Positions 1-6,330 are shown, counted from the stretch's first letter. The stretch: 7,952 nucleotides of DNA from Candidatus Omnitrophota bacterium (GCA_015486615.1 WFRI01000023.1:1-7952); one strand, 5' to 3'. Program-made: numbers and translations. The notes: generated from the sequence alone by a model not told the origin.

Positions 1-738
1 GGTAAATATCCGCCTTTAGTCTCTAAAGAGCTATTTGATATTGTCCAAGAAGTATCTAAAAGATACAACAAGCCTCAGAAAGCTGTTAAAAAGAAGTTTG
101 CCTATAGAGGGCTTCTAACCTGCGCTAAATGTGGATGCGCCATTACTGCCGAAATACATAAGGGCAAATATGTTTATTACCACTGCACTGGTTTTAAAGA
201 ATGCGAAAATAAGAAAAATTATGTCCGGGAGGAAGTATTAGATGATAAATTTGCTGAGATAGTGAGAAACATCTATATCCCAGAAAAACTGTTAGAATTA
301 GTCAAGGAATCTCTGTTAGAAAGCCATAAAGAAGAATTAGAATATCATCAAAATAAGACACAAACCTTAAAAAACCAAAAGAAAAAGCTTAAGGAGAGGC
401 TTCACAAACTCTACATAGACAAGTTAGACGGCAAGATAAACGAAGATATGTATGATGAACTAAGCTGGCAGTGGGAAAAAGAAATTGAAGATATCAACGA
501 GGCTTTAGAAAGACATGAAAGAGCCGACTTTAACTATCTATCCAGAGGGATTTATATTTTAGAACTTGCAAACAAGGCTTATTCTCTATATAAAAAGCGA
601 AATCGGTTAGAAAGGGCTAAGTTACTGAATATTCTACTTTCGAACTGTCTATTAGATGGCGAAAACCTATATCCTGTCTATAGAAAACCGTTTGACTTAC
701 TCGCCAAACAGGCCACTTATCCAAATTGGGGTGGGTGA
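1..738 (+). CDS. Large serine recombinase, C-terminal part (5' end outside window)
   Basis: The frame is open from base 1 to the TGA at 736-738 and shows 245 residues. The N-terminal catalytic resolvase domain must lie to the left, so the ATG at 262 is internal. Residues 1-20 (KYPPLVSKELFDIV) match the end of the family's Recombinase domain. A zinc beta-ribbon follows, with Cys41-x2-Cys44 and Cys62-x5-Cys68 and the typical YRGLLTCAKCG / YYHC context. A charged, Lys/Glu-rich coiled coil spans about residues 105-170, and the tail reads YRKPFDLLAKQA. This architecture belongs to phage/ICE-type serine integrases that integrate and excise elements. The last four codons and stop overlap the 3' end of tRNA-His on the other strand, which suggests an element inserted at that tRNA. 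The gene is AT-rich and on the opposite strand to every other gene here, consistent with transfer. Whether it is still active cannot be judged without the catalytic domain. Confidence 0.9.
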   Translation, partial: GKYPPLVSKELFDIVQEVSKRYNKPQKAVKKKFAYRGLLTCAKCGCAITAEIHKGKYVYYHCTGFKECENKKNYVREEVLDDKFAEIVRNIYIPEKLLELVKESLLESHKEELEYHQNKTQTLKNQKKKLKERLHKLYIDKLDGKINEDMYDELSWQWEKEIEDINEALERHERADFNYLSRGIYILELANKAYSLYKKRNRLERAKLLNILLSNCLLDGENLYPVYRKPFDLLAKQATYPNWGG

Positions 739-803
739 TGGGATTTGAACCCACGACAACCTGAGCCACAGTCAGGTGCTCTGCCAGCTGAGCTACACCC
801 ACC
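727..803 (-). tRNA. tRNA-His (anticodon GTG), CCA encoded
   Basis: A full cloverleaf folds on the minus strand. It has an 8-bp acceptor including the tRNA-His-specific extra G-1 paired with C73 (GGTGGGTG at the 5' end, CACCCACC at the 3' end), D-stem GCTC/GAGC, anticodon stem CCTGA/TCAGG with loop CTGTGGC giving anticodon GTG, and T-arm GTGGG-TTCAAAT-CCCAT. The three bases 727-729 supply an encoded CCA, unlike the tRNA-Arg in this window. The 3' end is shared with the last codons and stop of the serine recombinase on the plus strand, so this tRNA is probably the integration target, restored by the element. Confidence 0.96.
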
Positions 804-806
804 AAA

Positions 807-898
807 AATGAAATTCATTCAGGGCCATCTGACGAAAAAGAAAACATTCAGGGTTATTCCTTATTTTTCATCAGCACTGAAGTTATCCAACTGAAGTG
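807..898. repeat. Cluster of short direct repeats and a palindrome upstream of tRNA-His
   Basis: This gap holds no gene. It contains CATTCAGGG twice (816-824 and 845-853), ACTGAAGT twice with a 6-bp spacer (876-883 and 890-897), and a 13-bp odd palindrome AATGAA-A-TTCATT at 807-819. An 18-bp segment at 859-876 recurs at 902-919 with three mismatches (core TTTTTCATC). The repeats lie in the 5' leader region of tRNA-His. No convincing promoter could be picked among them. Their role is unknown; they could be regulatory sites or remnants of a past insertion. Confidence 0.5.
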
Positions 899-915
899 TC
901 TCCCTGTTTTTCATC

Positions 916-943
916 GGCATCAAGGAAACCTTTCCGAGATGCC
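916..943. repeat. Stable inverted repeat (hairpin) between AsmA-like gene and tRNA-His
   Basis: Arms GGCATC (916-921) and GATGCC (938-943) enclose a second pair GGAAA/TTTCC (924-928, 931-935), giving an 11-bp interrupted stem. On the minus strand it lies downstream of the AsmA-like gene and upstream of tRNA-His. No T-run follows it in that direction, so it is not a standard intrinsic terminator. An RNA 3'-end or processing structure is possible. Confidence 0.55.
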
Positions 944-1001
944 TTGCTAAAAAATTACAAAAAATCGTTACAAGAAAATACTAACTTATACCTTCCAAAA
1001 A

Positions 1002-2174
1002 CTACTTACTGTCAGACTGGCTGCCAGTTATAGTATCGATTACTGTTTCTAAAACTCCCATAGGAATATCTGCCCTAGTCTTCACCGTATTTACAGCAGT
1101 TCTTACTGCTGCAGCAATGCCTCTTTTAGTCGTATTAACTCCCCCCTTTACTGCCTGCCTGCCAGCAGTAAGAGTAATACCACCTATTCTCTCTAATATC
1201 TGACTGCCTATCCGGGTAAAATCTATTGTTGGCCTGTCAAATTTAGTCTTTATCCGGCAGTGGAAAGGGACTTTTTTGCCTTTCTTCTCAAATATAGAAA
1301 CCAAACTCTGTAAAACTACCCTGCCTGCTAAACTCTGCTCTCTTTGTAAAACGGGCTTATAATCAAGAAGACGCCAATAACAATCTATTGCAAGATCATT
1401 GTTTATAGATACGAAATCAGCGTCTAAAGAAAAATCAGCGCTGGCAAAACCCATAAATTCCGGCCTGAGAAAATAAGGCAGTAAAAATGCCATTTTATGA
1501 TAAGGAATAACTTTGATTGACAATTTTGCCTGCATTGACTTCTTTAGAAAATCCATCCAGCCTAAAAACTTAAAATCTTTCACTACGCTTAACCCTTCAG
1601 CATACAAGTCTGCCTGAGCCATAATTTTTCTCTTATTCCATTGGAAAATATCAGGAACATCGGAATTTATATAGATATTTCCCAAAATTATACTTTTTGA
1701 AGAATCTGCTGATTTTAACACAATACTTCCGTTTTTTACTTTAACCCTGTCCAGAAATAAAAAATCTTTCCCTTTGCTTACTTTTACAGAAGTCTTATTC
1801 TCAATGTTTTTCTGTTTACCGGACGCTATTAAATTATCAAAAGGAGTGAGCCATTTATTTTTAGATTTCACTAAAACAATCCTGGGAGAAATCAAAACTA
1901 TTCTGTTTAACAAAACTCTTCCTCTAAAAATATCCCAAAATGGCTCAACAACTATTTTCTCAGCCGAGAAATTTTCAAAAATAACATCTGTGATATTAAA
2001 AGAAAAAAACGGCGAGACATAAACACTGCCTATTTTTACTGGAAAGCCTACTTTTTTCTCTAAAAAAGCCTTTAACAACCCCCTGCCTTTTATACTTATT
2101 AAAACAGCCAATGTTCCGTAAAGAATAACTAAAAAGACTATAAAAACTGCCAAAATTTTTAATAATTTCCTCAT
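1002..2174 (-). CDS. AsmA-like inner-membrane-anchored protein
   Basis: The protein has 390 residues with one N-terminal membrane segment (about residues 4-27, after MRKLLK), then a long periplasmic region rich in short beta-strand patterns. The early motif in which KKVGFPVKIGSVYV is followed by a run of strands and then NRIVLISPRIVL is typical of the AsmA/TamB/DUF748 superfamily, whose members span the diderm envelope and are linked to outer-membrane assembly and lipid transport. At 390 residues it is shorter than classical AsmA (about 600). The C-terminus (about 325-390) is a Gly/Thr/Ala-rich amphipathic stretch (GGITLTAGRQAVKGG) that I do not recognise. The start is supported by GGGAG just upstream of the ATG. 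The gene begins 47 bp after the tRNA-Arg 3' end, with no terminator seen between, so co-transcription with the tRNA is plausible. The family call is moderate; the exact role is unknown. Confidence 0.7.
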   Translation of the reverse strand: MRKLLKILAVFIVFLVILYGTLAVLISIKGRGLLKAFLEKKVGFPVKIGSVYVSPFFSFNITDVIFENFSAEKIVVEPFWDIFRGRVLLNRIVLISPRIVLVKSKNKWLTPFDNLIASGKQKNIENKTSVKVSKGKDFLFLDRVKVKNGSIVLKSADSSKSIILGNIYINSDVPDIFQWNKRKIMAQADLYAEGLSVVKDFKFLGWMDFLKKSMQAKLSIKVIPYHKMAFLLPYFLRPEFMGFASADFSLDADFVSINNDLAIDCYWRLLDYKPVLQREQSLAGRVVLQSLVSIFEKKGKKVPFHCRIKTKFDRPTIDFTRIGSQILERIGGITLTAGRQAVKGGVNTTKRGIAAAVRTAVNTVKTRADIPMGVLETVIDTITGSQSDSK

Positions 2175-2221
2175 AATCTCCCGTCTCTTATGCTCTAAGA
2201 ACGCTATAAAGACAAAATAAA

Positions 2222-2295
2222 CGCGCCCGGCTGGATTCGAACCAGCGACCCTCTGCTTAGAAGGCAGATGCTCTATCCAACTGAGCTACGGGCGC
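2222..2295 (-). tRNA. tRNA-Arg (anticodon TCT), CCA not encoded
   Basis: A canonical cloverleaf folds on the minus strand: acceptor GCGCCCG/CGGGCGC, D-stem GCTC/GAGC, anticodon stem TCTGC/GCAGA with loop CTTCTAA giving anticodon TCT, T-arm GCTGG-TTCGAAT-CCAGC, and discriminator G. The next three bases read TTT, so CCA must be added after transcription. The 5' half and 19 bases of leader are duplicated at 2412-2465. Confidence 0.96.
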
Positions 2296-2314
2296 ATACT
2301 TCATACAATCCTTA
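2261..2314 (-). repeat. Direct repeat copy 1: 5' half of intact tRNA-Arg plus leader
   Basis: This 54-bp block is identical to 2412-2465 except at one base (2266 G versus 2417 A on the plus strand). It runs from 19 bases upstream of the tRNA through acceptor 5' strand, D-arm and anticodon 5' stem, and stops in the anticodon loop. Similarity falls off abruptly at both ends. Confidence 0.95.
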
Positions 2315-2321
2315 TGCTTAG

Positions 2322-2350
2322 CCCCGTAAAATCCCTTCGGAACTACGGGG
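2322..2350. repeat. Inverted repeat CCCCGTA/TACGGGG inside the tRNA duplication
   Basis: Arms 2322-2328 and 2344-2350 are perfectly complementary over 7 bp around a 15-base loop containing CTTCGG. On the minus strand the left arm and following bases (CCCCGTAGTTC) resemble the start of the adjacent tRNA-Arg (GCCCGTAGCTC), so the element may be tRNA-derived. It could be a copy of a dispersed palindromic element, which cannot be tested within this window. Confidence 0.6.
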
Positions 2351-2367
2351 TTCAATTCGGCTACAAC

Positions 2368-2395
2368 TTTTTACTGCGCCTTCGGCTTGTAAAAA
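2368..2395. repeat. Second inverted repeat TTTTTAC/GTAAAAA inside the tRNA duplication
   Basis: Arms 2368-2374 and 2389-2395 pair over 7 bp. An inner GCC-TTC-GGC hairpin at 2378-2386 makes a two-part stem. The T-run lies within an arm rather than after the stem, so this is not a clear intrinsic terminator. Confidence 0.5.
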
Positions 2396-2411
2396 CTTAA
2401 GCCTCATTGAA

Positions 2412-2465
2412 AAGGCAAATGCTCTATCCAACTGAGCTACGGGCGCATACTTCATACAATCCTTA
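2412..2465 (-). pseudogene. Truncated tRNA-Arg 5' half plus leader (direct repeat copy 2)
   Basis: Bases 2446 down to 2412 reproduce the first 35 nucleotides of tRNA-Arg with one substitution in the anticodon stem, preceded by the same 19-base leader (2447-2465). After the anticodon loop the sequence turns unrelated: no anticodon 3' stem, T-arm or acceptor 3' strand follows, so it cannot make a tRNA. It lies upstream of the intact tRNA-Arg on the same strand and would be transcribed as part of the tRNA leader if the promoter is at 2475-2505. It could be neutral debris, or could compete with the true 5' half for folding or RNase P cleavage. Confidence 0.85.
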
Positions 2466-2474
2466 CGGCATTGA

Positions 2475-2505
2475 ATAATATTAGCAGAAATCAATTATGT
2501 TTCAA
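2475..2505 (-). promoter_or_regulatory. Candidate sigma70-type promoter for tRNA-Arg
   Basis: On the minus strand TTGAAA (2505-2500) is followed after 19 bp by TATTAT (2480-2475), or after 16 bp by TAATAT (2483-2478). It lies just past the hemW stop codon and upstream of both the partial and the intact tRNA-Arg. Spacing is imperfect for either choice, so this is tentative. Confidence 0.35.
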
Positions 2506-2514
2506 GCAAAAACA

Positions 2515-3636
2515 TCAGACCAACGACCGGGATATATAATCACAAAATAAAAGGCCTTCCTTAGTAATTTTTACGCCTTTTTTGCCTTGTTTATATTCCA
2601 GAAGTCCTTTATTCAACAACTCTTTAATTTCCCTGCCTCTTATCTCCCACAAATCCAGATGCGTTTCCTCTTCAAAACTGCAAAAATCTATGCCTTCTAT
2701 TTTCCTTACTGCTACAGCTGCATATTCACAGGCCCTTTCTTTTAAAGACAAAATCTCCTGGTGATCAAAAACATCCCTGCCTGCCTCTACTCTGTTTATA
2801 TAATCTTCTACAGAACTGATATTTGCCCAGCGCCTGCCGTTAATAAAAGAAGATGCTGAAGGCCCAAGTCCTATGTAAGGCTTATTGCTCCAATAACCTA
2901 AGTTGTGCCGGCAAATAAAACCCTGCCGGGCAAAATTGGAAATTTCATACTGCCTAAAACCCTGCGAATTCAGAAAATCAACCCCTGCAGAATAAATATC
3001 AGCCAAAACTTCGTCTTCCAGCCTAACAAATTCCCTATTCTTCAAACGGCTAAATAAAGGCGTGCCTGGTTCATAAGTCAAATTGTATATTGATATATGC
3101 TGAACAGGCAAATCTATAGCCTTCTTTAACTCCGAGGTAAAATTTTCTGCTGTTTCGCCGGGAATACCAAATATTAAATCCACACTAATATTAAAAAAAC
3201 CTGCCTGACGGGATTTCTTTACTGCATCAACTCCCTGTTTTACAGAATGCAGCCGGCCTAAGAATTTAAGTTTAGAATCCTGAAAAGCCTGCAAGCCTAC
3301 ACTTATTCTATTAGCCCCTAAATCTTTGAACAGTTTCAATTTCTCTAAAGAAGCAGATTCCGGATTGACCTCAATAGTAAATTCAACGTTTTTTTTAACT
3401 GCCTTATTCAACTCCTGCAAAAGCAAAGTTAATTCTTTAATGCTCAGAATAGAAGGAGTACCCCCGCCTAAATACACAGTAGAAAAGGCATACTTTTCTC
3501 TCAACTGCCTTATCTGCAAGCACAAAATCTTAACAAGCCTTAGAGCCGGATTAGGCTGGTAAACAATGCTGTAAAATCCGCAATAAGGGCATTTTTTGCG
3601 GCAAAACGGGATATGAATATATAATCCTGCTTCCAT
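2515..3636 (-). CDS. hemW: HemW-type radical SAM haem chaperone
   Basis: This 373-residue protein has the HemW length. The radical SAM cluster motif is Cys12-x3-Cys16-x2-Cys19 in YIHIPFCRKKCPYCGF. Further motifs are YLGGGTPS (55-62), EVNPES (89-94), RISVGLQAFQ (110-119), SVDLIFGIPGET (151-162) and YNLTYEPGTPL (184-194). HNLGYW at 244-249 is the HNxxYW motif associated with haem binding in HemW and absent from the oxygen-independent coproporphyrinogen oxidase HemN. CGF, rather than the CxC extension of HemN, also favours HemW. A HemN C-terminal-like domain follows (from about 295). HemW is thought to deliver haem to membrane respiratory enzymes. It starts 33 bp after mtaB, and I see no strong Shine-Dalgarno before this ATG, which fits translation depending on upstream transcription or structure. 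Many databases still label such proteins coproporphyrinogen III oxidase. Confidence 0.92.
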   Translation of the reverse strand: MEAGLYIHIPFCRKKCPYCGFYSIVYQPNPALRLVKILCLQIRQLREKYAFSTVYLGGGTPSILSIKELTLLLQELNKAVKKNVEFTIEVNPESASLEKLKLFKDLGANRISVGLQAFQDSKLKFLGRLHSVKQGVDAVKKSRQAGFFNISVDLIFGIPGETAENFTSELKKAIDLPVQHISIYNLTYEPGTPLFSRLKNREFVRLEDEVLADIYSAGVDFLNSQGFRQYEISNFARQGFICRHNLGYWSNKPYIGLGPSASSFINGRRWANISSVEDYINRVEAGRDVFDHQEILSLKERACEYAAVAVRKIEGIDFCSFEEETHLDLWEIRGREIKELLNKGLLEYKQGKKGVKITKEGLLFCDYISRSLV

Positions 3637-3669
3637 AAAAACATCAACTACACCAATACTATTGCTTAC

Positions 3670-4965
3670 CTATGTGTCCAAAAACGCGCTAGCGTTTTTG
3701 GCAGCAGTTAAAGCTGCCTGAGCGATATTGCCCGAAATTTTCTTAATTTTTACCTTATATAAGCCTCTACCCGGCTTCTGCACAGGATTTTTAACACGAA
3801 CCCTCAGATACTCCCTGCTGTATCCATAAACATACCCTTTGTTTATTTTACCATCAAAAACTACCTCTGCCTGTCTGCCAATAAACCGCTGATAAAAGCT
3901 CTCAACCGCACAATCAGCCTCTTTTCTTAACAAACACACCCTTCTTTTTACTTCTGCAGGCGGAACTTTATCCTTAAAAGCAAATGCTGGCGTGCCTTTG
4001 CGCGGGGAAAAAGGGAAAATATGGACCCTAACCGGTATAATTTCCCGAACCAAATTAATAGTATTAAGAAACTGCCTGCGGCTTTCTCCGGGAAAACCTG
4101 CTATGATATCACAGCTAATTCCGGCTAAAGGACTTTTTTGCCTGATATAAGAAACAACCTTCCAATAATCATCCAGCCTGCCTTTCTTATTCATTGCTCT
4201 AAGCACAGTATCATCGCCGCTCTGGAACGGAAAATGAAAATGCCGGCATATTTTTGCTTCTGTAAAGGAAAAGTCCAATAACTCCTTTATTGCTTCAAGG
4301 CTGGTTATTTCCAAAGAACTCAGCCTCAGCCGGAAATTACCCGGGATTTTAACAACTCTCTCCAGCAATTCCAGAAGTCCTCTGCCTTTACTGCCAGACC
4401 GGCTTTTATAATCTATAATATTAACCCCGCAAAGCACGATTTCCTTAAAGCCTTTATCTGTCAGCCGTTTTATTTCTTCTAATATATCCTTTTCCGGACG
4501 GCTGACAGACTTTCCCCGGACAATCCGGACTTTACAAAACGAACAGGCATTACTACAGCCGTCCTGGATTTTCACAAAGGCCCGGTTTAAAGAAAAATCC
4601 TCTACATTCAAATCCCAAACCCCTCTGCCAGAAACAGGTAAGCCTAAACATTCTAATAAAGTATGCTTTCTGCTTTGTGGAAGCAAAAAGTCAATATTTT
4701 CTTTTTGAAACCTTTCTCTATCTTCAGCCTTTTCTACAGAACAGCCGATAAGAGCTATTTTTGCAGAAGGTGCCTGCCGGCGGTATTTCCTAACCGCTTT
4801 AATAACTTTAGAATCAGCCCGCTGAGTAACTGTGCAGGAATTTATAATCACCAAATCAGGATTAAGACTCTGCTCCCAGCCGTATTTTAACAACTGCTGA
4901 GATAAAGCCTCTGTCTCGTAATAATTAACTTTACAGCCAAAAGAAATAATTTTAAACTTTTTCAT
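3670..4965 (-). CDS. mtaB: tRNA t6A37 methylthiotransferase MtaB
   Basis: The protein has 431 residues from the ATG at 4965, normal for MtaB. It converts t6A37 to ms2t6A in tRNAs reading ANN codons. The N-terminal UPF0004 domain has cluster cysteines Cys11 (SFGCKVNYYETE), Cys44 (INSCTVT) and Cys75 (LIGCSVE). The GCKVN signature separates MtaB from MiaB and RimO. The radical SAM motif is Cys137-x3-Cys141-x2-Cys144 (GCSNACSFC), with DIIAGFPGES further on and a C-terminal TRAM domain (about 365-410, AEVVFDGKINKGYVYGYS). The start at 4965 is preferred over an in-frame ATG at 4992 because it gives a 4-bp ATGA overlap with rsmE and is preceded by GGGGGAAG. The final codons contain two abutting inverted repeats. 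KVRIVRG after the cysteines differs from the more usual IIPYARG. Confidence 0.93.
   Translation of the reverse strand: MKKFKIISFGCKVNYYETEALSQQLLKYGWEQSLNPDLVIINSCTVTQRADSKVIKAVRKYRRQAPSAKIALIGCSVEKAEDRERFQKENIDFLLPQSRKHTLLECLGLPVSGRGVWDLNVEDFSLNRAFVKIQDGCSNACSFCKVRIVRGKSVSRPEKDILEEIKRLTDKGFKEIVLCGVNIIDYKSRSGSKGRGLLELLERVVKIPGNFRLRLSSLEITSLEAIKELLDFSFTEAKICRHFHFPFQSGDDTVLRAMNKKGRLDDYWKVVSYIRQKSPLAGISCDIIAGFPGESRRQFLNTINLVREIIPVRVHIFPFSPRKGTPAFAFKDKVPPAEVKRRVCLLRKEADCAVESFYQRFIGRQAEVVFDGKINKGYVYGYSREYLRVRVKNPVQKPGRGLYKVKIKKISGNIAQAALTAAKNASAFLDT
3678..3718 (-). promoter_or_regulatory. Two abutting hairpins at the mtaB 3' end (possible attenuator or processing site)
   Basis: In transcription order, the first hairpin is GGCAGC/GCTGCC (3718-3713 and 3705-3700, 7-base loop). 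The second has perfect 10-bp arms CCAAAAACGC/GCGTTTTTGG (3701-3692 and 3687-3678) with a 4-base loop. They share the two bases 3700-3701, so both cannot form in full. The second has the A-tract, GC stem, T-tract shape of a bidirectional intrinsic terminator, but the T-run (3684-3680) is short and followed by GG. All of it lies within the last coding codons of mtaB, 42 bases upstream of the hemW start. Confidence 0.55.
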
Positions 4966-5687
4966 TGTCTTCCCCCGGCCGCCGCCAAACAAACCGCAGC
5001 CACTGCTGCAGTCTCAACCCGCAGGATAAAATCCGAAATCTTTACCAAACAAGCGCCCTTATCCGATAGAGCAGATTCTTCCTCACCAGTAAGCCCTCCT
5101 TCAGGTCCTACAACTATTAATAAATTCTTCTTATCTAAAAAACTATCTGAAGGCTTTAGCCAATTATGGGCATAGGGACCGGCCGCAAAACATAAACTGT
5201 AATCATTAACTCTTTCTAATAATCCGGGAAAATCCACAATAGGTTTAACCTCAGGAACATACAGCCTGCGGCTTTGGGAACAAGCCTGCAAAACTATTTC
5301 CTCAAAACGTTGTCTCTTACTCAAAAAATCTTTCACCACGGCAACCGAATTCCGGGAAATAAACGGGACAAACCCGTCTGCCCCTGCTTCTGTGCACATC
5401 CTAAGCAGTAATTCTGCCTTAAGAGACTTAACCAAAGAAAAAGCCAGATAAATCAAAGGCTGTTTCCGGCACTGCTCTCTTAAAATCTCAATAATATTGA
5501 CTTTTACTTTATCACGGCCTATACTTTCTATCAACGCTGAATACTCTTTGCCTCTTCCGTCAAAAACCAAGATGTTTTCGCCTGCTCTCTTTCGCAGAAC
5601 ATTCTTTAATTTATGGACAACTTTCCTATCATTGATATTCTGCCTGCCTAATTCTGCCCCAGGGATAAACAGCCTTTGCCTGCGCAT
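4962..5687 (-). CDS. rsmE: 16S rRNA (uracil1498-N3)-methyltransferase RsmE
   Basis: The 241-residue protein has the typical RsmE length. An N-terminal PUA-like RNA-binding domain (about 1-70, starting RRQRLFIPG and including LVFDGRGKEY) is followed by a SPOUT methyltransferase domain. Visible signatures are EAGADGFVPFISRNS (100-113 region), QACSQSRRLYVPEV (134-147), the SAM-binding knot GPEGGLT followed by Glu (194-202), and ISDFILRVETAAVAA (217-231). The enzyme methylates U1498 of 16S rRNA in the assembled 30S subunit. It is the first gene of the rsmE-mtaB-hemW group and overlaps mtaB by 4 bp (ATGA), which indicates translational coupling. The ribosome binding site is weak (AAAGAA). A TATAAT box lies 65 bases upstream. 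Nothing appears truncated. Confidence 0.94.
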   Translation of the reverse strand: MRRQRLFIPGAELGRQNINDRKVVHKLKNVLRKRAGENILVFDGRGKEYSALIESIGRDKVKVNIIEILREQCRKQPLIYLAFSLVKSLKAELLLRMCTEAGADGFVPFISRNSVAVVKDFLSKRQRFEEIVLQACSQSRRLYVPEVKPIVDFPGLLERVNDYSLCFAAGPYAHNWLKPSDSFLDKKNLLIVVGPEGGLTGEEESALSDKGACLVKISDFILRVETAAVAAVCLAAAGGRQ

Positions 5688-5751
5688 ATATTCTTTAGTT
5701 TGTCTTATTTAGAAATTAAACTTTACTCAGGAAACCTTTAACCTGTTAGAA

Positions 5752-5757
5752 ATTATA
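5752..5757 (-). promoter_or_regulatory. Candidate -10 box for the rsmE-mtaB-hemW group
   Basis: A perfect TATAAT reads on the minus strand in the gap between the last pilin gene and rsmE. The hexamer 17 bp upstream (ACTAAA, 5780-5775) is a poor -35 and overlaps the pilin stop codon. If real, it would give a 5' untranslated region of about 55-60 bases before rsmE. Confidence 0.35.
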
Positions 5758-5775
5758 CCGCAGAAACAAAAATGT

Positions 5776-6330
5776 TTAGTTAAAAGAATGCTGAAGAAGT
5801 GCGGCAGAAGTGGATAATGAAACTTCGGGATTGTATGTTACGTCAACAGCGCCATTAGGATTATAACGCAAAGTAATGTCTATATCTATACTTCCGGTAT
5901 TACTCTTATCAAAATTAAGGCTGATAACTTTTTTGGAAAGTATTTCAGCCGTATGCTCATTACAAGGTGTAGCAGAAGAATTTAATGTGCAGAAATATAG
6001 AATATGTTGTTTCGGATTTAATTGATACTTTACCCAGGAATCGCGGCCACCGTCTAATAAGGACCACTTAACCCGCAGGGCCAGTGTATGAGCATCTGGT
6101 ACAGAATAACCTTTATCAATCTTATTCCCTTTAGCCTGAATAATATTCTTATGCATATGTTCAATGATAAAATTTGCATCATCAAGAACCTTTGCTGCTC
6201 TCTGCGAAGAAGAAAAAAACCTGCGGCTGCCAATATCAGAAGAAGACGCAGCAAGCAGGATAAGCCCTAATAAAGTAATTGCCATTACTAATTCAACCAA
6301 ACTAAATGCTTTTAATCTCTGGTTTACCAT
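5776..6330 (-). CDS. Prepilin-like protein, PilW/GspJ-like minor pilin
   Basis: The 184-residue protein has a short leader MVNQRLKA, then the type IV pilin signature FSLVELVMAITLLGLILLAA. Cleavage would fall before Phe9, with the conserved Glu at +5 of the mature protein. The -1 residue is Ala rather than the usual Gly. The helix is followed by RAAKVLDDANFIIEHMHKNIIQA, resembling the PilW/GspJ pattern in which a Glu/His-rich helix precedes a beta-rich domain. Two Cys (YFCTLNSSATPC) could form a disulfide. The ATG directly abuts the stop of the preceding pilin (0 bp) with AGGA close upstream, so it is last in the pilin operon. Minor pilins of this type help start pilus or pseudopilus assembly in the inner membrane. 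PilW/GspJ assignment is by size and position and is tentative. Confidence 0.78.
   Translation of the reverse strand: MVNQRLKAFSLVELVMAITLLGLILLAASSSDIGSRRFFSSSQRAAKVLDDANFIIEHMHKNIIQAKGNKIDKGYSVPDAHTLALRVKWSLLDGGRDSWVKYQLNPKQHILYFCTLNSSATPCNEHTAEILSKKVISLNFDKSNTGSIDIDITLRYNPNGAVDVTYNPEVSLSTSAALLQHSFN

Noticed and set aside
617..805. Minus-strand reading frame of 62 codons across tRNA-His
   Set aside because: It begins as a translation of the tRNA itself (VAQLAEH...VVGSNPITHP is the familiar false protein from tRNA genes) and then runs antisense to the recombinase.
916..943. Stem-loop as an intrinsic terminator of the AsmA-like gene
   Set aside because: On the minus strand it is followed by GATGAAAAACAG, with no T-run. 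It is kept as an inverted repeat only.
1774..2022. Plus-strand reading frame inside the AsmA-like gene
   Set aside because: It is antisense to a well-supported gene, has no family features and no ribosome binding site. The same applies to other plus-strand frames under hemW, mtaB, rsmE and the pilins.
2261..2465. CRISPR-like repeat-spacer unit
   Set aside because: There are only two copies, the repeat is 54 bp and is plainly half of a tRNA gene, and no cas genes are near.
2261..2465. Target-site duplication of an ordinary insertion sequence
   Set aside because: 54 bp is far longer than transposon target duplications and the roughly 97-bp insert encodes nothing.
2515..3636. Oxygen-independent coproporphyrinogen III oxidase (HemN)
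   Set aside because: The cysteine motif lacks the HemN fourth cysteine (CxC) and the HemW-type HNxxYW motif is present.
4966..4992. Upstream ATG at 4992 as the mtaB start
   Set aside because: It would add nine residues (MFGGGRGKT) lying inside rsmE; the ATG at 4965 has a good Shine-Dalgarno and an ATGA overlap, and gives the usual MtaB N-terminus.
5764..5777. AAACA/TGTTT hairpin at the end of the pilin operon as a terminator
   Set aside because: The stem is only five A/T-rich pairs, overlaps the stop codon and has no following T-run, so it is too weak.
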